A DNA stretch of 64,000 nt from UBA7662 sp943369355 (GTDB lineage Bacteria > Bacteroidota > Bacteroidia > UBA7662): the NCBI GenBank assembly GCA_943369355.1, contig CALRMX020000003.1, positions 326,126 through 390,125 on the forward strand, read 5' to 3'. Within the stretch, counting starts at the first letter, position 1. Each line of letters begins with the position of its first letter. Both the position numbers and the translations under genes were made by a program. Shown one piece after another: positions 1 to 8,354 of the stretch. The notes under the pieces were generated by a model that saw nothing but the letters and a program-made list of their open reading frames with translations, did no database searches and was not told the DNA's origin.

Positions 1-560
1 AGACTATGTGCGCCATCGATATTCACCCCTTTCATTACACTCTGATAGGTGTCGAACAAGAATTTTTGACGCCCTACAAAGGCTTTAACTTGCCAATCGG
101 GCGATAAATCATATTTCGCATGTAGCCCCCGAATAGCATAATCGAGGTTTTGACCTCTACCTTCATAGGCCCTGAAAATTGCCCCACTTCCAAATTGGTC
201 GTAAAAATACCCAATTGTCAACTGGAGCTTCTCTATCTGCTTTCGGGCATACCAGAAACCAATTCCTTGATTGTTTTGCACGGCTCCTGGAGTTCTTAAG
301 CCAGAATTCAAGAACATATCAAACCGGACGCCTACTTCAATATCTTTTGAGCGATATTTCAGGTTCAACCAAGCATCTGTTGAGCTCAATTGCTGAAAAT
401 ATTGTGGTGGAATAGGTTGAGAGAGCAAATTCGAATCGAGAAAAAAGAAGTTCTGAAAAAGCTCGAGATCTCCCGATATGGTGCCCTGGGCATGCGTTTT
501 GGAAGAAAAACTTAGAGAAAAGAGTAGCACGAAAGAGGTGGCTACACTTAAAAACTTCAT
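1..560 (-). CDS. DUF6029-type outer membrane protein, N-terminal part (runs off window)
   Basis: This gene starts with ATG at 558-560 and reads leftward off the window edge, so only the first ~186 codons are visible. The first ~25 residues form a signal peptide (MKFLSVATSFVLLFSLSFSS) with cleavage likely after the HAQ at about 23-25. The rest is rich in aromatic residues and alternating polar/hydrophobic strands, with stretches such as GYFYDQFGSGAIFRAYEGRG and VKAFVGRQK, which resemble the Bacteroidota DUF6029 family of predicted outer membrane beta-barrels. Its function is unknown. It is divergent from the TlpA-like gene 81 bp away. The assignment rests on motif resemblance to remembered family members; the beta-barrel nature is inferred. 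Confidence 0.6.
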   Translation of the reverse strand, partial: MKFLSVATSFVLLFSLSFSSKTHAQGTISGDLELFQNFFFLDSNLLSQPIPPQYFQQLSSTDAWLNLKYRSKDIEVGVRFDMFLNSGLRTPGAVQNNQGIGFWYARKQIEKLQLTIGYFYDQFGSGAIFRAYEGRGQNLDYAIRGLHAKYDLSPDWQVKAFVGRQKFLFDTYQSVMKGVNIDGAHS

Positions 561-641
561 CATAGGTTGCAACTAACTTGGAGAGCGTTAATTTAGGCAT
601 AATTCCTGCACCGCGTGTGCTGAACCTCAAATGACCAACGA

Positions 642-1139
642 ATGAAAATGAAATTATTTGCCCTTTCCCTTCTTATTTTACTGAGTACTAATGCATTGGC
701 ACAAAACGAAGGGGTGCCCAACGTAAGTTTGAAAAACCTCAAAGGTGAAGCGGTGAACATCCGAGAATTAGCTTCGAATGGCAAAATCACAGTTGTCAGC
801 TTTTGGGCCACCTGGTGCTCGCCTTGTAAAAAAGAATTAACCAACTATGCTGAGCTGTACGACGTATGGCAAGAAAAGTATGGCGTTCAAGTGCTTGCCA
901 TCAGCATCGACGATGCCCGTAATACCGCCAAGGTTAAAGCCTACGTAAATGGAGTAAACTGGCCCTTTGAAGTGTTACTTGATCCTAATGAAGACATGAA
1001 AAGATCCATGAATTTTCAAACTGTTCCTTTTTCAATGCTCGTAGATCAATCGGGGAACATCGTATATCGCCACAACTCTTACGTTGAAGGAGATGAATTC
1101 ATCATGGAAGAAAAAATAGCGGCACTACTCAAGAAGTAG
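642..1139 (+). CDS. TlpA/ResA-like thioredoxin-fold oxidoreductase, exported
   Basis: Predicted periplasmic thiol-disulfide oxidoreductase of 165 residues. A signal peptide occupies residues 1-20 (ends STNALA). The thioredoxin active site reads WATWCSPCK, with cysteines at 59 and 62, and the cis-proline loop reads QTVPF near the end, so both catalytic elements are intact. The family keeps exported or cytochrome-type thiols reduced; the substrate here is unknown. The gene is divergent from the DUF6029-type gene and converges on the BadF-type kinase with only 2 bp between stop codons. The start is the first ATG of the ATGAAAATGAAA string at 642, which gives a well-formed signal peptide; the ATG two codons later is equally possible. 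Confidence 0.85.
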   Translation: MKMKLFALSLLILLSTNALAQNEGVPNVSLKNLKGEAVNIRELASNGKITVVSFWATWCSPCKKELTNYAELYDVWQEKYGVQVLAISIDDARNTAKVKAYVNGVNWPFEVLLDPNEDMKRSMNFQTVPFSMLVDQSGNIVYRHNSYVEGDEFIMEEKIAALLKK

Positions 1140-1141
1140 CA

Positions 1142-1978
1142 TCAACCTATCTTTTCGAAATAAGCATACAACTCGTGAATTGGCTTGCGAAGAATACGGC
1201 CTTTCACGAGTTTTTTGTTGGCTAGCACTTCGGTAAGGACGTCTTCAAAATAATAGGCCACCGATCCGACAAAGTTCACAGGGATTTCTTCGATACGGGG
1301 GTACCTCGTTACATGAATATCGAGGAACTTTTCAAAACCCTCTTTTACAACGGTGCGCACATAGGGATGACTGCGGTGTTTCGAAAATAATCGTGCAAAC
1401 GAAGCAAAATATACGTTGACATGAGGCTGGTGGTAGGTATTGTCGAAGATATTTTCTTTGGTCACCTGATAATCCGACTCCAAATCTGCCTTTATCACAT
1501 CGGGAAGTAATTTATAGAGGTAATCACTTAAGATGCGTTTTCCGATATAACTTCCACTTGCTTCATCACCTAACATATAGCCCAAAGCTGGCACTACCTG
1601 AAATAGTTTTTCACCATTGTAATAGCACGAATTTGAGCCTGTACCCACGATACAGCTTATGCCCTCCGTATCGCCATTGGTTGCAATTGCTGCTCCCAAA
1701 ATGTCATGATCTACCAATACTTCTGCCCTAGGGAAGAAAACACGAAGTGCATCAGCAACAATCTCGTTTCTATCCGGACTAGAACACCCTGCACCGTAGA
1801 ATTTCACTACAGTAACTTCATCCTTCAGATTTACAAGATCTGAAAGTTGAAGTTCCTTCAATATGAAGTCTTTGTCATGAAAGAAAGGATTAAACCCTTT
1901 GGTGGTAATCAACTGATTTTCGCTGGGCCCGAATTTCCAATCGGCCTTGGTTGACCCACTATCTGCGACTAAAAGCAT
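1142..1978 (-). CDS. BadF/BadG/BcrA/BcrD-family ATPase, N-acetylglucosamine kinase-like
   Basis: Protein of 278 residues with an ASKHA (actin/hexokinase) fold. Phosphate-1 motif DSGSTKADW is at residues 6-14, phosphate-2 motif VGTGSNS at 111-117, and the conserved GDEASG turn at 137-142. The length and GDEASG motif fit the cytosolic N-acetylglucosamine kinase-like branch of the BadF family, which phosphorylates amino sugars with ATP; a benzoyl-CoA reductase activator role is unlikely because the cluster cysteines are absent. It follows pfkA by 4 bp on the same strand, so the two are probably co-transcribed, placing a sugar kinase next to a glycolytic kinase. Exact sugar specificity cannot be read from the sequence. 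Confidence 0.8.
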   Translation of the reverse strand: MLLVADSGSTKADWKFGPSENQLITTKGFNPFFHDKDFILKELQLSDLVNLKDEVTVVKFYGAGCSSPDRNEIVADALRVFFPRAEVLVDHDILGAAIATNGDTEGISCIVGTGSNSCYYNGEKLFQVVPALGYMLGDEASGSYIGKRILSDYLYKLLPDVIKADLESDYQVTKENIFDNTYHQPHVNVYFASFARLFSKHRSHPYVRTVVKEGFEKFLDIHVTRYPRIEEIPVNFVGSVAYYFEDVLTEVLANKKLVKGRILRKPIHELYAYFEKIG

Positions 1979-1982
1979 AAAC

Positions 1983-2966
1983 TTATATTGAAATGATTCT
2001 TGCTATTCGTTGAAGATCCGGATCTAGTTCCGGATTTTGTTTGGTGGCTTGTGTAAGCGGAGTATAAACGATTTTATTATGGACTATTCCGACCATCATT
2101 TTCGATTTACCTTCGAGCAATCCTTCTACAGAAGCAACGCCCAAGCGGCTCGCCAACACCCTGTCGAAACAGCTCGGATTGCCGCCTCTTTGGATATGTC
2201 CGAGAATGGCAACTTTCATTTCATAACCATCGAATTGCTCTTTCACCTTTCTGGCCACCTCTATGGCCCCACCTTCTTCGTCACCTTCCGCCACGATAAC
2301 AATCCCCGACGATTTTTTATTGGCCCTGCCTTTTTTGAGTGTTGCGACTAATTCATCTATGCTTGTACGACTTTCGGGTATCAAAATGTCTTCACAACCT
2401 GCAGCGATACCAGCATTCATGGCAATAAAGCCAGCATCACGGCCCATTACTTCTACAAAGAAGAGTCGATTATGAGCATCAGCTGTATCGCGTATTTTAT
2501 CGATGCATTCCACTACGGTGTTGGTAGCTGTATCGTACCCAATGGTAAAGTCGGTACCATACAAGTCGTTATCAATAGTACCTGGAATGCCCATAACGGC
2601 AATGTCATATTTTTTACTGAAGTAGTATGCTCCTTTGAAAGTACCATCACCTCCTACAGTTACTAATGCTTGAATTCCTCGTTCTTTTAGGTTCTGAAAG
2701 GCTTTTTCCATCCCTTCATCGGTTTTGAATTCCATGCTTCTGGCCGATTTAAGGATAGTTCCCCCACGGTGGATGATATTACTGACCGATCGCAGGTCCA
2801 TTTTTTTGAAGTCACCGTTGATAAGTCCATCGTAACCACGCACAACTCCCCACATTTCGCATTTATAGTATATACCTGCACGTACAACTGCCCTAATACA
2901 GGCATTCATTCCGGGACTATCACCACCAGAAGTTAATACGGCAATTCTTTTGATTTCGGCTGACAT
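1983..2966 (-). CDS. pfkA: ATP-dependent 6-phosphofructokinase
   Basis: Converts fructose 6-phosphate to fructose 1,6-bisphosphate, the committing step of glycolysis, in the cytosol. The 327-residue length is typical of bacterial PfkA. Motifs: GGDSPGMNA (14-22), GGDGT (105-109), PGTIDND (128-134, catalytic Asp132) and MGRDAGF (174-180). Gly108 after the Asp of GGDGT and Gly129 before TIDND are the residues found in ATP-using enzymes; pyrophosphate-dependent enzymes usually have Asp and Lys there. It is the first gene of a probable two-gene unit with the BadF-type kinase. It diverges from the small T9SS protein gene across a 182-bp intergenic region. Confidence 0.96.
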   Translation of the reverse strand: MSAEIKRIAVLTSGGDSPGMNACIRAVVRAGIYYKCEMWGVVRGYDGLINGDFKKMDLRSVSNIIHRGGTILKSARSMEFKTDEGMEKAFQNLKERGIQALVTVGGDGTFKGAYYFSKKYDIAVMGIPGTIDNDLYGTDFTIGYDTATNTVVECIDKIRDTADAHNRLFFVEVMGRDAGFIAMNAGIAAGCEDILIPESRTSIDELVATLKKGRANKKSSGIVIVAEGDEEGGAIEVARKVKEQFDGYEMKVAILGHIQRGGNPSCFDRVLASRLGVASVEGLLEGKSKMMVGIVHNKIVYTPLTQATKQNPELDPDLQRIARIISI

Positions 2967-3084
2967 ATGATTTTATTGAAAGCGTTGCAATTTATGGGCT
3001 GTAAGCCGCATTACCAATTGTATCGTGTTTTGTTCAAAAGATTATATTACTCAAATAAAAAAAGCTTAAAAAATCGACAGAAAT

Positions 3085-3116
3085 TTTGGTTGAATTAAAG
3101 ACAATTCCTAATTTGG
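3085..3116 (+). promoter_or_regulatory. Bacteroidota-type promoter for the small T9SS protein gene
   Basis: A TTTG at 3085-3088 (-33 element) is followed after 20 bp by TAATTTGG at 3109-3116, close to the Bacteroidota -7 consensus TAnnTTTG (one base off). It would start transcription near 3122 and leave a leader of about 27 nt before the ATG at 3149. Confidence 0.55.
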
Positions 3117-3148
3117 ACACCAACAACCAAAATTAAAATTTTAGTAAT

Positions 3149-3913
3149 ATGAGAAAACTTCTACTTGCATCGGCTACCGCCCTCTTTATGTCGGGAGCTG
3201 CAATGGCTCAGATTAACCTGACCATCAATTTTGACCCATCTGCTGGTGCTGCTAATTTGGCTGCAGCTGCGAATGTTCACATCCACTCAGGTGCTGGACT
3301 AGACACCCTCAGTGCATGGCAGTATGTTATTGGTGAGTGGGGTAACCCTGCTGCCCCAGGTGCGATGACCCAAACCGCAGGTACATGGAGAATTACCATG
3401 GACCCAAATACGTACTATGGTGCTGCTTCTAACGGCCCAATCCCTGCTGGCCAAAACGTACAGCGTATTGGTATGGTATTCCGTGAAAGTGGTCCATGCG
3501 GTGGTTTTGGCGGTAATAGCACCAACTGCGGCGAGCAAAAAGACGACAACAACACCGACATCTTTTTGAACATTGCGGTAAATCCTCCACGCTCTACTTT
3601 TTCAGGTGTAACTGCTTCAATTGCATCGTCTACTGAAAACATCAACAAGAGCAAACTCGTAGTATCGGCTTATCCTAACCCATTTGCTGGTAACCTCAAC
3701 CTCAACTATCAAGTTGCTGATGTGGCTCGTGAAGTAAACATCAAGGTATTTAACATGATTGGTCAAGAAGTTGCTGAAGTGGTAAACGAAACGCAAGAAG
3801 CTGGTGTACACATGGTTCCTTTCGATGGCAGCAGTCTTCCAGAAGGCACTTACTTTGTACGTTTCAGCATCGACAATCAAGTGGCTATCCAAAAAGTAGT
3901 TTTGAACCGTTAA
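3149..3913 (+). CDS. small T9SS-exported protein with amylase-like N-terminal beta-sandwich
   Basis: Protein of 254 residues with three parts. Residues 1-20 are a signal peptide ending GAAMA. Residues ~22-150 form a predicted beta-sandwich. Residues ~165-254 are a T9SS type A sorting domain (YPNPFAGNLNLNYQ, then GTYFVRF and IQKVVLNR at the end), so the protein should be exported and attached to the surface. The middle domain lines up by eye with residues ~30-155 of the large amylase at 11555: both have a FD/FN-A strand, H-S/T-G, a tryptophan pair with a WG, a (Y/F)YG motif, then RIGMVFR versus QLAFVFR and a DIF/DIY strand. It has no catalytic domain. Role as a surface glucan binder is inferred from this and from context. 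Two cysteines (PCGGF, NCGEQ) could pair. Confidence 0.75.
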   Translation: MRKLLLASATALFMSGAAMAQINLTINFDPSAGAANLAAAANVHIHSGAGLDTLSAWQYVIGEWGNPAAPGAMTQTAGTWRITMDPNTYYGAASNGPIPAGQNVQRIGMVFRESGPCGGFGGNSTNCGEQKDDNNTDIFLNIAVNPPRSTFSGVTASIASSTENINKSKLVVSAYPNPFAGNLNLNYQVADVAREVNIKVFNMIGQEVAEVVNETQEAGVHMVPFDGSSLPEGTYFVRFSIDNQVAIQKVVLNR

Positions 3914-3937
3914 TTGGTCAAAATCTCTGAACAAAAG

Positions 3938-3959
3938 CCCCGCCATCGCGGGGTTTTTT
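3938..3959 (+). terminator. rho-independent terminator after the small T9SS protein gene
   Basis: Stem CCCCGC (3938-3943), loop CATC, stem GCGGGG (3948-3953) followed by six T. It lies 24 bp after the stop codon and separates this gene from the esterase. Confidence 0.85.
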
Positions 3960-3989
3960 GTTTTTTAGCACATTAGAACTAATCTCGAC

Positions 3990-4898
3990 ATGAAGTATTT
4001 GCTGGCCATTCTTGCCCTTCTCAATAGTTTCTCTTTATTTGGGCAATTGCCCGAAGTAGTTTCCGGCAAAATTGTTAGAATAACCCCAAGCGAATTGCAA
4101 TCTACCTATTTACGCGACAGAAATGTAGATGTTTGGTTACCGGAAGGATACGATACTACCAAGAAGTATGCTGTGCTCTACATGCACGACGGTCAACAGC
4201 TCTTCGATGGTAAAACTACCTTCAACAAACAAGAGTGGGGGGTGGATGAAAACATGAGTGAACTGATTCGGACAGGAAAAATTAAAGAAACCATAGTTGT
4301 AGGCATTTGGAATACGCCCGACAGACGACTGGAATATTATCCAGCAAAAGCGTTCAATTACCTTTCGAAGCCTTGGCAAGACAGTTTGCGTAAGGATGTA
4401 AATCTTTCAGGCAATGAAAAGCCCAAATCGGATGCTTACCTCAAGTACATTGTATACGAGCTGAAACCGTATATCGATAAAAAATTCTCGACAATGGGTG
4501 ACCAAGCCAATACCTACATCGGAGGCTCAAGCATGGGCGGATTAATAAGTTTATATGCCCTTTGCGAATTCCCCAAGGTTTTTGGAGGGGCCATTTGTAT
4601 CTCTACCCATTGGCCATCGAGCGTATTTAGAAACGAGCCACAAATAGCCGATGCCATGTTGAAGTACATGCGAAAGAAGCTGCCTAAAGCGAAAAAACAC
4701 AAAATCTACTTCGACTTTGGGACAACCACTTTAGATGCTTGGTATGAACCATATCAGCGTAAGGCTGACGATATCATGCGAAAAAAGAAGTACGATAGCA
4801 CACTCTGGAAAACTCGAAAATTTGAAGGCGCTGCCCACGATGAAAATGCATGGCGTAGCCGTCTTCCAATACCGCTCAGTTTTATGCTTGCACCTTAA
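3990..4898 (+). CDS. secreted alpha/beta-hydrolase, esterase D / enterochelin esterase-like
   Basis: 302-residue exported hydrolase. Signal peptide at ~1-18 (ends SLFG). The fold is that of the putative esterase family (Esterase D, Fes-like): the strand VLYMHDGQQLFDG near 60-73, then the nucleophile elbow GGSSMGG (Gly-x-Ser-x-Gly with Ser at about 174), and the late histidine in EGAAHDENAWR near 286. The family includes carbohydrate esterases that remove acyl groups from sugars as well as siderophore esterases. Location beside two amylases and SusCD suggests a role on carbohydrate esters, which is an inference. It ends inside the stop region of the convergent GH13 gene (4-bp tail overlap). 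A terminator separates it from the gene upstream, so it needs its own promoter or read-through. Confidence 0.8.
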   Translation: MKYLLAILALLNSFSLFGQLPEVVSGKIVRITPSELQSTYLRDRNVDVWLPEGYDTTKKYAVLYMHDGQQLFDGKTTFNKQEWGVDENMSELIRTGKIKETIVVGIWNTPDRRLEYYPAKAFNYLSKPWQDSLRKDVNLSGNEKPKSDAYLKYIVYELKPYIDKKFSTMGDQANTYIGGSSMGGLISLYALCEFPKVFGGAICISTHWPSSVFRNEPQIADAMLKYMRKKLPKAKKHKIYFDFGTTTLDAWYEPYQRKADDIMRKKKYDSTLWKTRKFEGAAHDENAWRSRLPIPLSFMLAP

Positions 4899-6706
4899 TG
4901 GTTGAGCTCGATAATCTCAGCCGTGTAGGGTTCAATTTTTAAATCGGTCATAATGTCCAAAAGCGCCCCATTTCGGCGCTTGGCCGATTTGAAGCTATAA
5001 TCTTGGAGCATGTTCTTTAGCGCTACTGACCTACCTTCTTGGGTGGTGTTTACCACAACAACTATAGTTTTTGAAGCCGAAGAGCGGCTGAATACCAATA
5101 TGCCGTTACGTGGAGGATACTGCTGATAGGTGCCCGTTCGGAAAAGTTCGCCATGCTGTTTCCTCCAATTAGCAAGGCTTCTGAACCATTCTTCGTTTTC
5201 TTTTTGAAGTCTTGTAAGTTCGGTAGACTTACCTGGAAATCCATACGCAAACTCCGGTCGAACATTATCTAACGGATCGGCATTTCCTTCGAGTAAATGT
5301 TCGTCGCCATAAAACCAATGGGGAATTCCTCTACTCGTCATCAGTATCGTGCTCAACATCCTGAACTTGGCTACATCCCTTTTTACTAAGGTGAATAACC
5401 GAGGTAAATCATGGTTCCCTGCAAAAATCACATTGGTATTGGGGTCTTCATACAAGCGATCTTGGCTCAAGGTGATGTAGAGCGATTCGGCCGCATTGTT
5501 GCCACCAGCCGCTAATTCCGCTACTGAGAAATACCAGGCGAAGTCCAACAATCCGCTCAAACCAGTATTTTGATGTTCTTTTAAATTGGGATTGCGTGCA
5601 TAAGCCGCTTGATTTGCCACTCCTTTAATCCAAACTTCCGCAAAAACAGTAAATCCGGGGTATTCGAATTCAATGGTCCGCATCCACTCCGTCAAAAACT
5701 TCTGCTCACAATAAGGATAGGTATCGATACGGAAAGCGTCTATCTCTGCTTCTTCGACCCACCAAAGACTATTTTGAATAAGGAAATTAGCTAGTTCAGG
5801 ATTATCCTGATTCAGGTCGGGCATGTGACCATCAAACCAACCACGGGTCAACTTCTCTCTTTCTTGCGTGGAGGAACCTGAATTGAGCGCAGCAATAGTG
5901 TTGAAGTTTGATCTGCTTTTGGTTTTAATCACATTAAACCAGCTTGAGTCTGGTATATCACGGTAGATTAAATGTCCATCACCAATGTGATTAAATACCA
6001 CGTCAAATACAACTTGAATGTCGCGGCTATGTGCTGCTTTGATAAAGTTCTTATATTCATCGTTGGTACCAAGACGAGGATCTACCCGATAATGATCGGT
6101 TGCAGCATAGCCATGATAACTCCATTTCGGTTGATCGTTAAATAATACTGGCGTTGTCCAAACCGCTGTAACACCTAATTCCTGTAAATACGGCAACTGT
6201 TGGGTCATACCCGCAATATCGCCTCCATGTCGGGTCAGCATCGATTTCGAATCTACAACTTGCTCTTTCAGCCCTTCAATCTTATCGTTTTTTGGATTGC
6301 CGTTGGCGAATCTATCGGGCATCAGCAAGTAAATAAGGTCGGCCCCGTCGAGGCCATACGGGCTTTGACGCGTTTTTCTCGACTTAAAATCATAAGTAAA
6401 TAATACTTCCCTTCCTTGAGCGTCAGTAAAAATAAAAATCTGGGTACCTGTTTTAAGATCGGCCTTGAGCTCAAGATCTAGACCTAGCCAGTTCTGATTT
6501 TTGAATGCAAACTGCCTAATCACCTTAACCCCTTCAGGCGCCTTACGCAAACTCAGTTCGTTCAGCTTTTCACCATGAAGCAGTAACTGCAGTTTTTCCG
6601 ATTTCATACCTTTCCACCAATGAGGAGGGAAAACTTCTTGAATTCGGTTCTCTTGTGCTAGTGCACCAAAACTGAGAATGAGCAGTAAGGAAAATAGGGT
6701 TTTCAT
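4895..6706 (-). CDS. GH13 alpha-amylase family enzyme, cyclomaltodextrinase/neopullulanase type
   Basis: 603-residue exported glycoside hydrolase acting on alpha-1,4-glucans. Signal peptide 1-17 (ends GALA). An N-terminal beta-sandwich (about 20-115, starting with VFPPHWWKGM) matches the cyclomaltodextrinase N-terminal domain. The GH13 barrel follows: YLLMPDRFANGNP, GGDIAGM, VVFDVVFNHIGDGH, nucleophile Asp in DAFRIDTYPY, acid/base Glu in FAEVW, and the third Asp in GNHDLPR. A small all-beta C-terminal domain ends the protein. All three catalytic residues are present. No T9SS tail and no lipobox are seen, so a periplasmic location is likely. It lies downstream of susC and susD but is separated from susD by a strong terminator. 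It corresponds to SusA in role. Confidence 0.9.
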   Translation of the reverse strand: MKTLFSLLLILSFGALAQENRIQEVFPPHWWKGMKSEKLQLLLHGEKLNELSLRKAPEGVKVIRQFAFKNQNWLGLDLELKADLKTGTQIFIFTDAQGREVLFTYDFKSRKTRQSPYGLDGADLIYLLMPDRFANGNPKNDKIEGLKEQVVDSKSMLTRHGGDIAGMTQQLPYLQELGVTAVWTTPVLFNDQPKWSYHGYAATDHYRVDPRLGTNDEYKNFIKAAHSRDIQVVFDVVFNHIGDGHLIYRDIPDSSWFNVIKTKSRSNFNTIAALNSGSSTQEREKLTRGWFDGHMPDLNQDNPELANFLIQNSLWWVEEAEIDAFRIDTYPYCEQKFLTEWMRTIEFEYPGFTVFAEVWIKGVANQAAYARNPNLKEHQNTGLSGLLDFAWYFSVAELAAGGNNAAESLYITLSQDRLYEDPNTNVIFAGNHDLPRLFTLVKRDVAKFRMLSTILMTSRGIPHWFYGDEHLLEGNADPLDNVRPEFAYGFPGKSTELTRLQKENEEWFRSLANWRKQHGELFRTGTYQQYPPRNGILVFSRSSASKTIVVVVNTTQEGRSVALKNMLQDYSFKSAKRRNGALLDIMTDLKIEPYTAEIIELNH

Positions 6707-6727
6707 AATCTGATAAAGGTAGATAAC

Positions 6728-6751
6728 AAAAAAGGCCCCGATATCGGGGCC
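6728..6751 (-). terminator. rho-independent terminator between susD-like gene and GH13 gene
   Basis: A perfect 18-bp palindrome, GGCCCCGATATCGGGGCC (6734-6751), followed in the leftward direction by six T (A run 6728-6733 on the + strand). It sits 17 bp after the susD-like stop and 21 bp before the GH13 start, so it should end or attenuate the susC-susD transcript. Confidence 0.85.
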
Positions 6752-6768
6752 CTTAAAATTTAAAGTGT

Positions 6769-8343
6769 TTAGAAACCTGGGTTTTGCAACAAATTGGTAT
6801 TGGCTGCAATGTCGGCCGATGGCAAAGGATACAGGTTGAATCTATCTGCTGTAGCGGCACCATCTTGTGCGCCCCCTTTCCAAGGCCAGAGGTAGGTGCC
6901 ACCTGTGAAGCGGCCAAATCGAATCAAATCTGTTCTGCGGTGTGCTTCCCAATGCAATTCGCGACTTCTTTCGGCAAGTATCAAATCAAGGTCAAGCGCA
7001 GCCACATTCCGGCTAGCATTACCGAAGGCGCGCTCACGAATTTGATTGAAGTAGCCAACTGCCGTTGCCAAATTGCTTCCTGTACGTACTGCCGCTTCGG
7101 CATACATCAGGTAAACGTCGGCAAGACGGAACATCGGAAAGTCAATATCCGAAAAGTCGCGCTGTGGGTCAGAGCCGAAGGCACCTGTTCTCGTGAGGTT
7201 TTTCCATTTTCCTACTGCATAACCATCGGTGAACAATTGAACATCGTCAATTTCCTTAGTTTGGCCTGCTCTATGGAAGATAAACCGGCTATCTACCGTT
7301 GTATCAGGGAACAAATCTACGAGTGGCGCTTTGGCACGCAGACCAGCCCATCCACCGTTAAATCCATATTCTGCAGGAACCATGGATCCACCAATTGAGG
7401 CATGACCCAAAAAGGTAGTTCCTCCATAGGTACGTGTACGCATACCGTCAAAGGTCACCGGGAAAATGATTTCTGTCGACTGGTTATTATCGGCCAAGAA
7501 CAAAAACCTGTATTCTGGGTCTAGCGTGTATCCTGCGCTTATAACCCTTTCGCAATAGGTTAATGCGTCGGTATATCGTGCTGTACCGGTGTAAACCTCA
7601 GCATTCAGGTACATTTTGGCAAGTAAGGTCTGAACCACTGCTTTGTTTGCACGAGCATATTCTTGGGCTGCACGTTCAGGCAATTCGTTTTCGATTGCCT
7701 TCAATTCTGTTTCGAGGTAGTTAAACAGGTCGGCACGCATGATTTGTCGTGGGAAATTTCTACCAGGAAGGTCAGCCTCCGTTACAAAAGGAACGTTACC
7801 AAATAAATCAAGGGCATGATAATAAGCGAGCGCTCGAATAAAACGTGCTTCTGCACGGTAAGTACGAATACGTGTTTTGTCGGCATCGCTAAAGCCTTGT
7901 TCGGTCATCCATTCTTCTGATGAATAACGGATGAATTCGTTACAAATCGGTATTTGATAAAAAATGCGGTAATACATCGCATTTACAAACGACGACGAGG
8001 CATCCCAAGTCATGAAGTTCAATTCAGGTATTCCTGGGTCGTTCCAACCGCAAATCGCTTCGTCGGTTGGCAACTGCTGTAAGTTCCAAAGTACGCGCAC
8101 ATAGGCTGAAAAGCCTTCGTCGATACCACGTATATCGGGTTGACCAGCTGGACCTTGGTTACCAGTTACCGAAAGACCTCCGTACAACTTGGCCAATACA
8201 TGAATGTAGTTTGCTGGATCTTGGTAAACCGAAACTGTATTTAATCCGTATTTCGGGAATTTATCGAGATCGTTAAAACAGCCAGTAAGCAACACAACCG
8301 GGGCCACTAGCAAAAAAAGGAGTTTATAACGTGTGACTTTCAT
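6769..8343 (-). CDS. susD: SusD/RagB-family surface glycan-binding lipoprotein
   Basis: 524-residue lipoprotein that forms the lid of the SusC transporter and captures oligosaccharides on the cell surface. The lipobox LLTGC places the lipidated cysteine at residue 22; the following FND acts as a short acidic export signal. The TPR-like core is recognisable from RAEARFIRALAYYHALDLFGNVPFV and the C-terminal SusD elements DFPMFRLADVYLMYAEAA, ELHWEAHRRTDLIRFGRF and YPLPSADIAANTNLLQNPGF (broken here into short pieces of a conserved end region). It lies 11 bp downstream of the SusC gene, as in nearly all such pairs. Substrate is inferred to be alpha-glucan from the flanking amylases. Confidence 0.95.
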   Translation of the reverse strand: MKVTRYKLLFLLVAPVVLLTGCFNDLDKFPKYGLNTVSVYQDPANYIHVLAKLYGGLSVTGNQGPAGQPDIRGIDEGFSAYVRVLWNLQQLPTDEAICGWNDPGIPELNFMTWDASSSFVNAMYYRIFYQIPICNEFIRYSSEEWMTEQGFSDADKTRIRTYRAEARFIRALAYYHALDLFGNVPFVTEADLPGRNFPRQIMRADLFNYLETELKAIENELPERAAQEYARANKAVVQTLLAKMYLNAEVYTGTARYTDALTYCERVISAGYTLDPEYRFLFLADNNQSTEIIFPVTFDGMRTRTYGGTTFLGHASIGGSMVPAEYGFNGGWAGLRAKAPLVDLFPDTTVDSRFIFHRAGQTKEIDDVQLFTDGYAVGKWKNLTRTGAFGSDPQRDFSDIDFPMFRLADVYLMYAEAAVRTGSNLATAVGYFNQIRERAFGNASRNVAALDLDLILAERSRELHWEAHRRTDLIRFGRFTGGTYLWPWKGGAQDGAATADRFNLYPLPSADIAANTNLLQNPGF

Positions 8344-8354
8344 GGTGTGAAAGA

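Noticed and set aside
1142..1978. Benzoyl-CoA reductase activator (BadF proper)
   Set aside because: The protein lacks the cluster-binding cysteines and matches the short N-acetylglucosamine kinase-like branch.
6784..7398. Long open frame (204 codons) on the plus strand inside susD
   Set aside because: It lies antisense to a clearly conserved SusD protein, has no recognisable domain and is a by-product of codon use.
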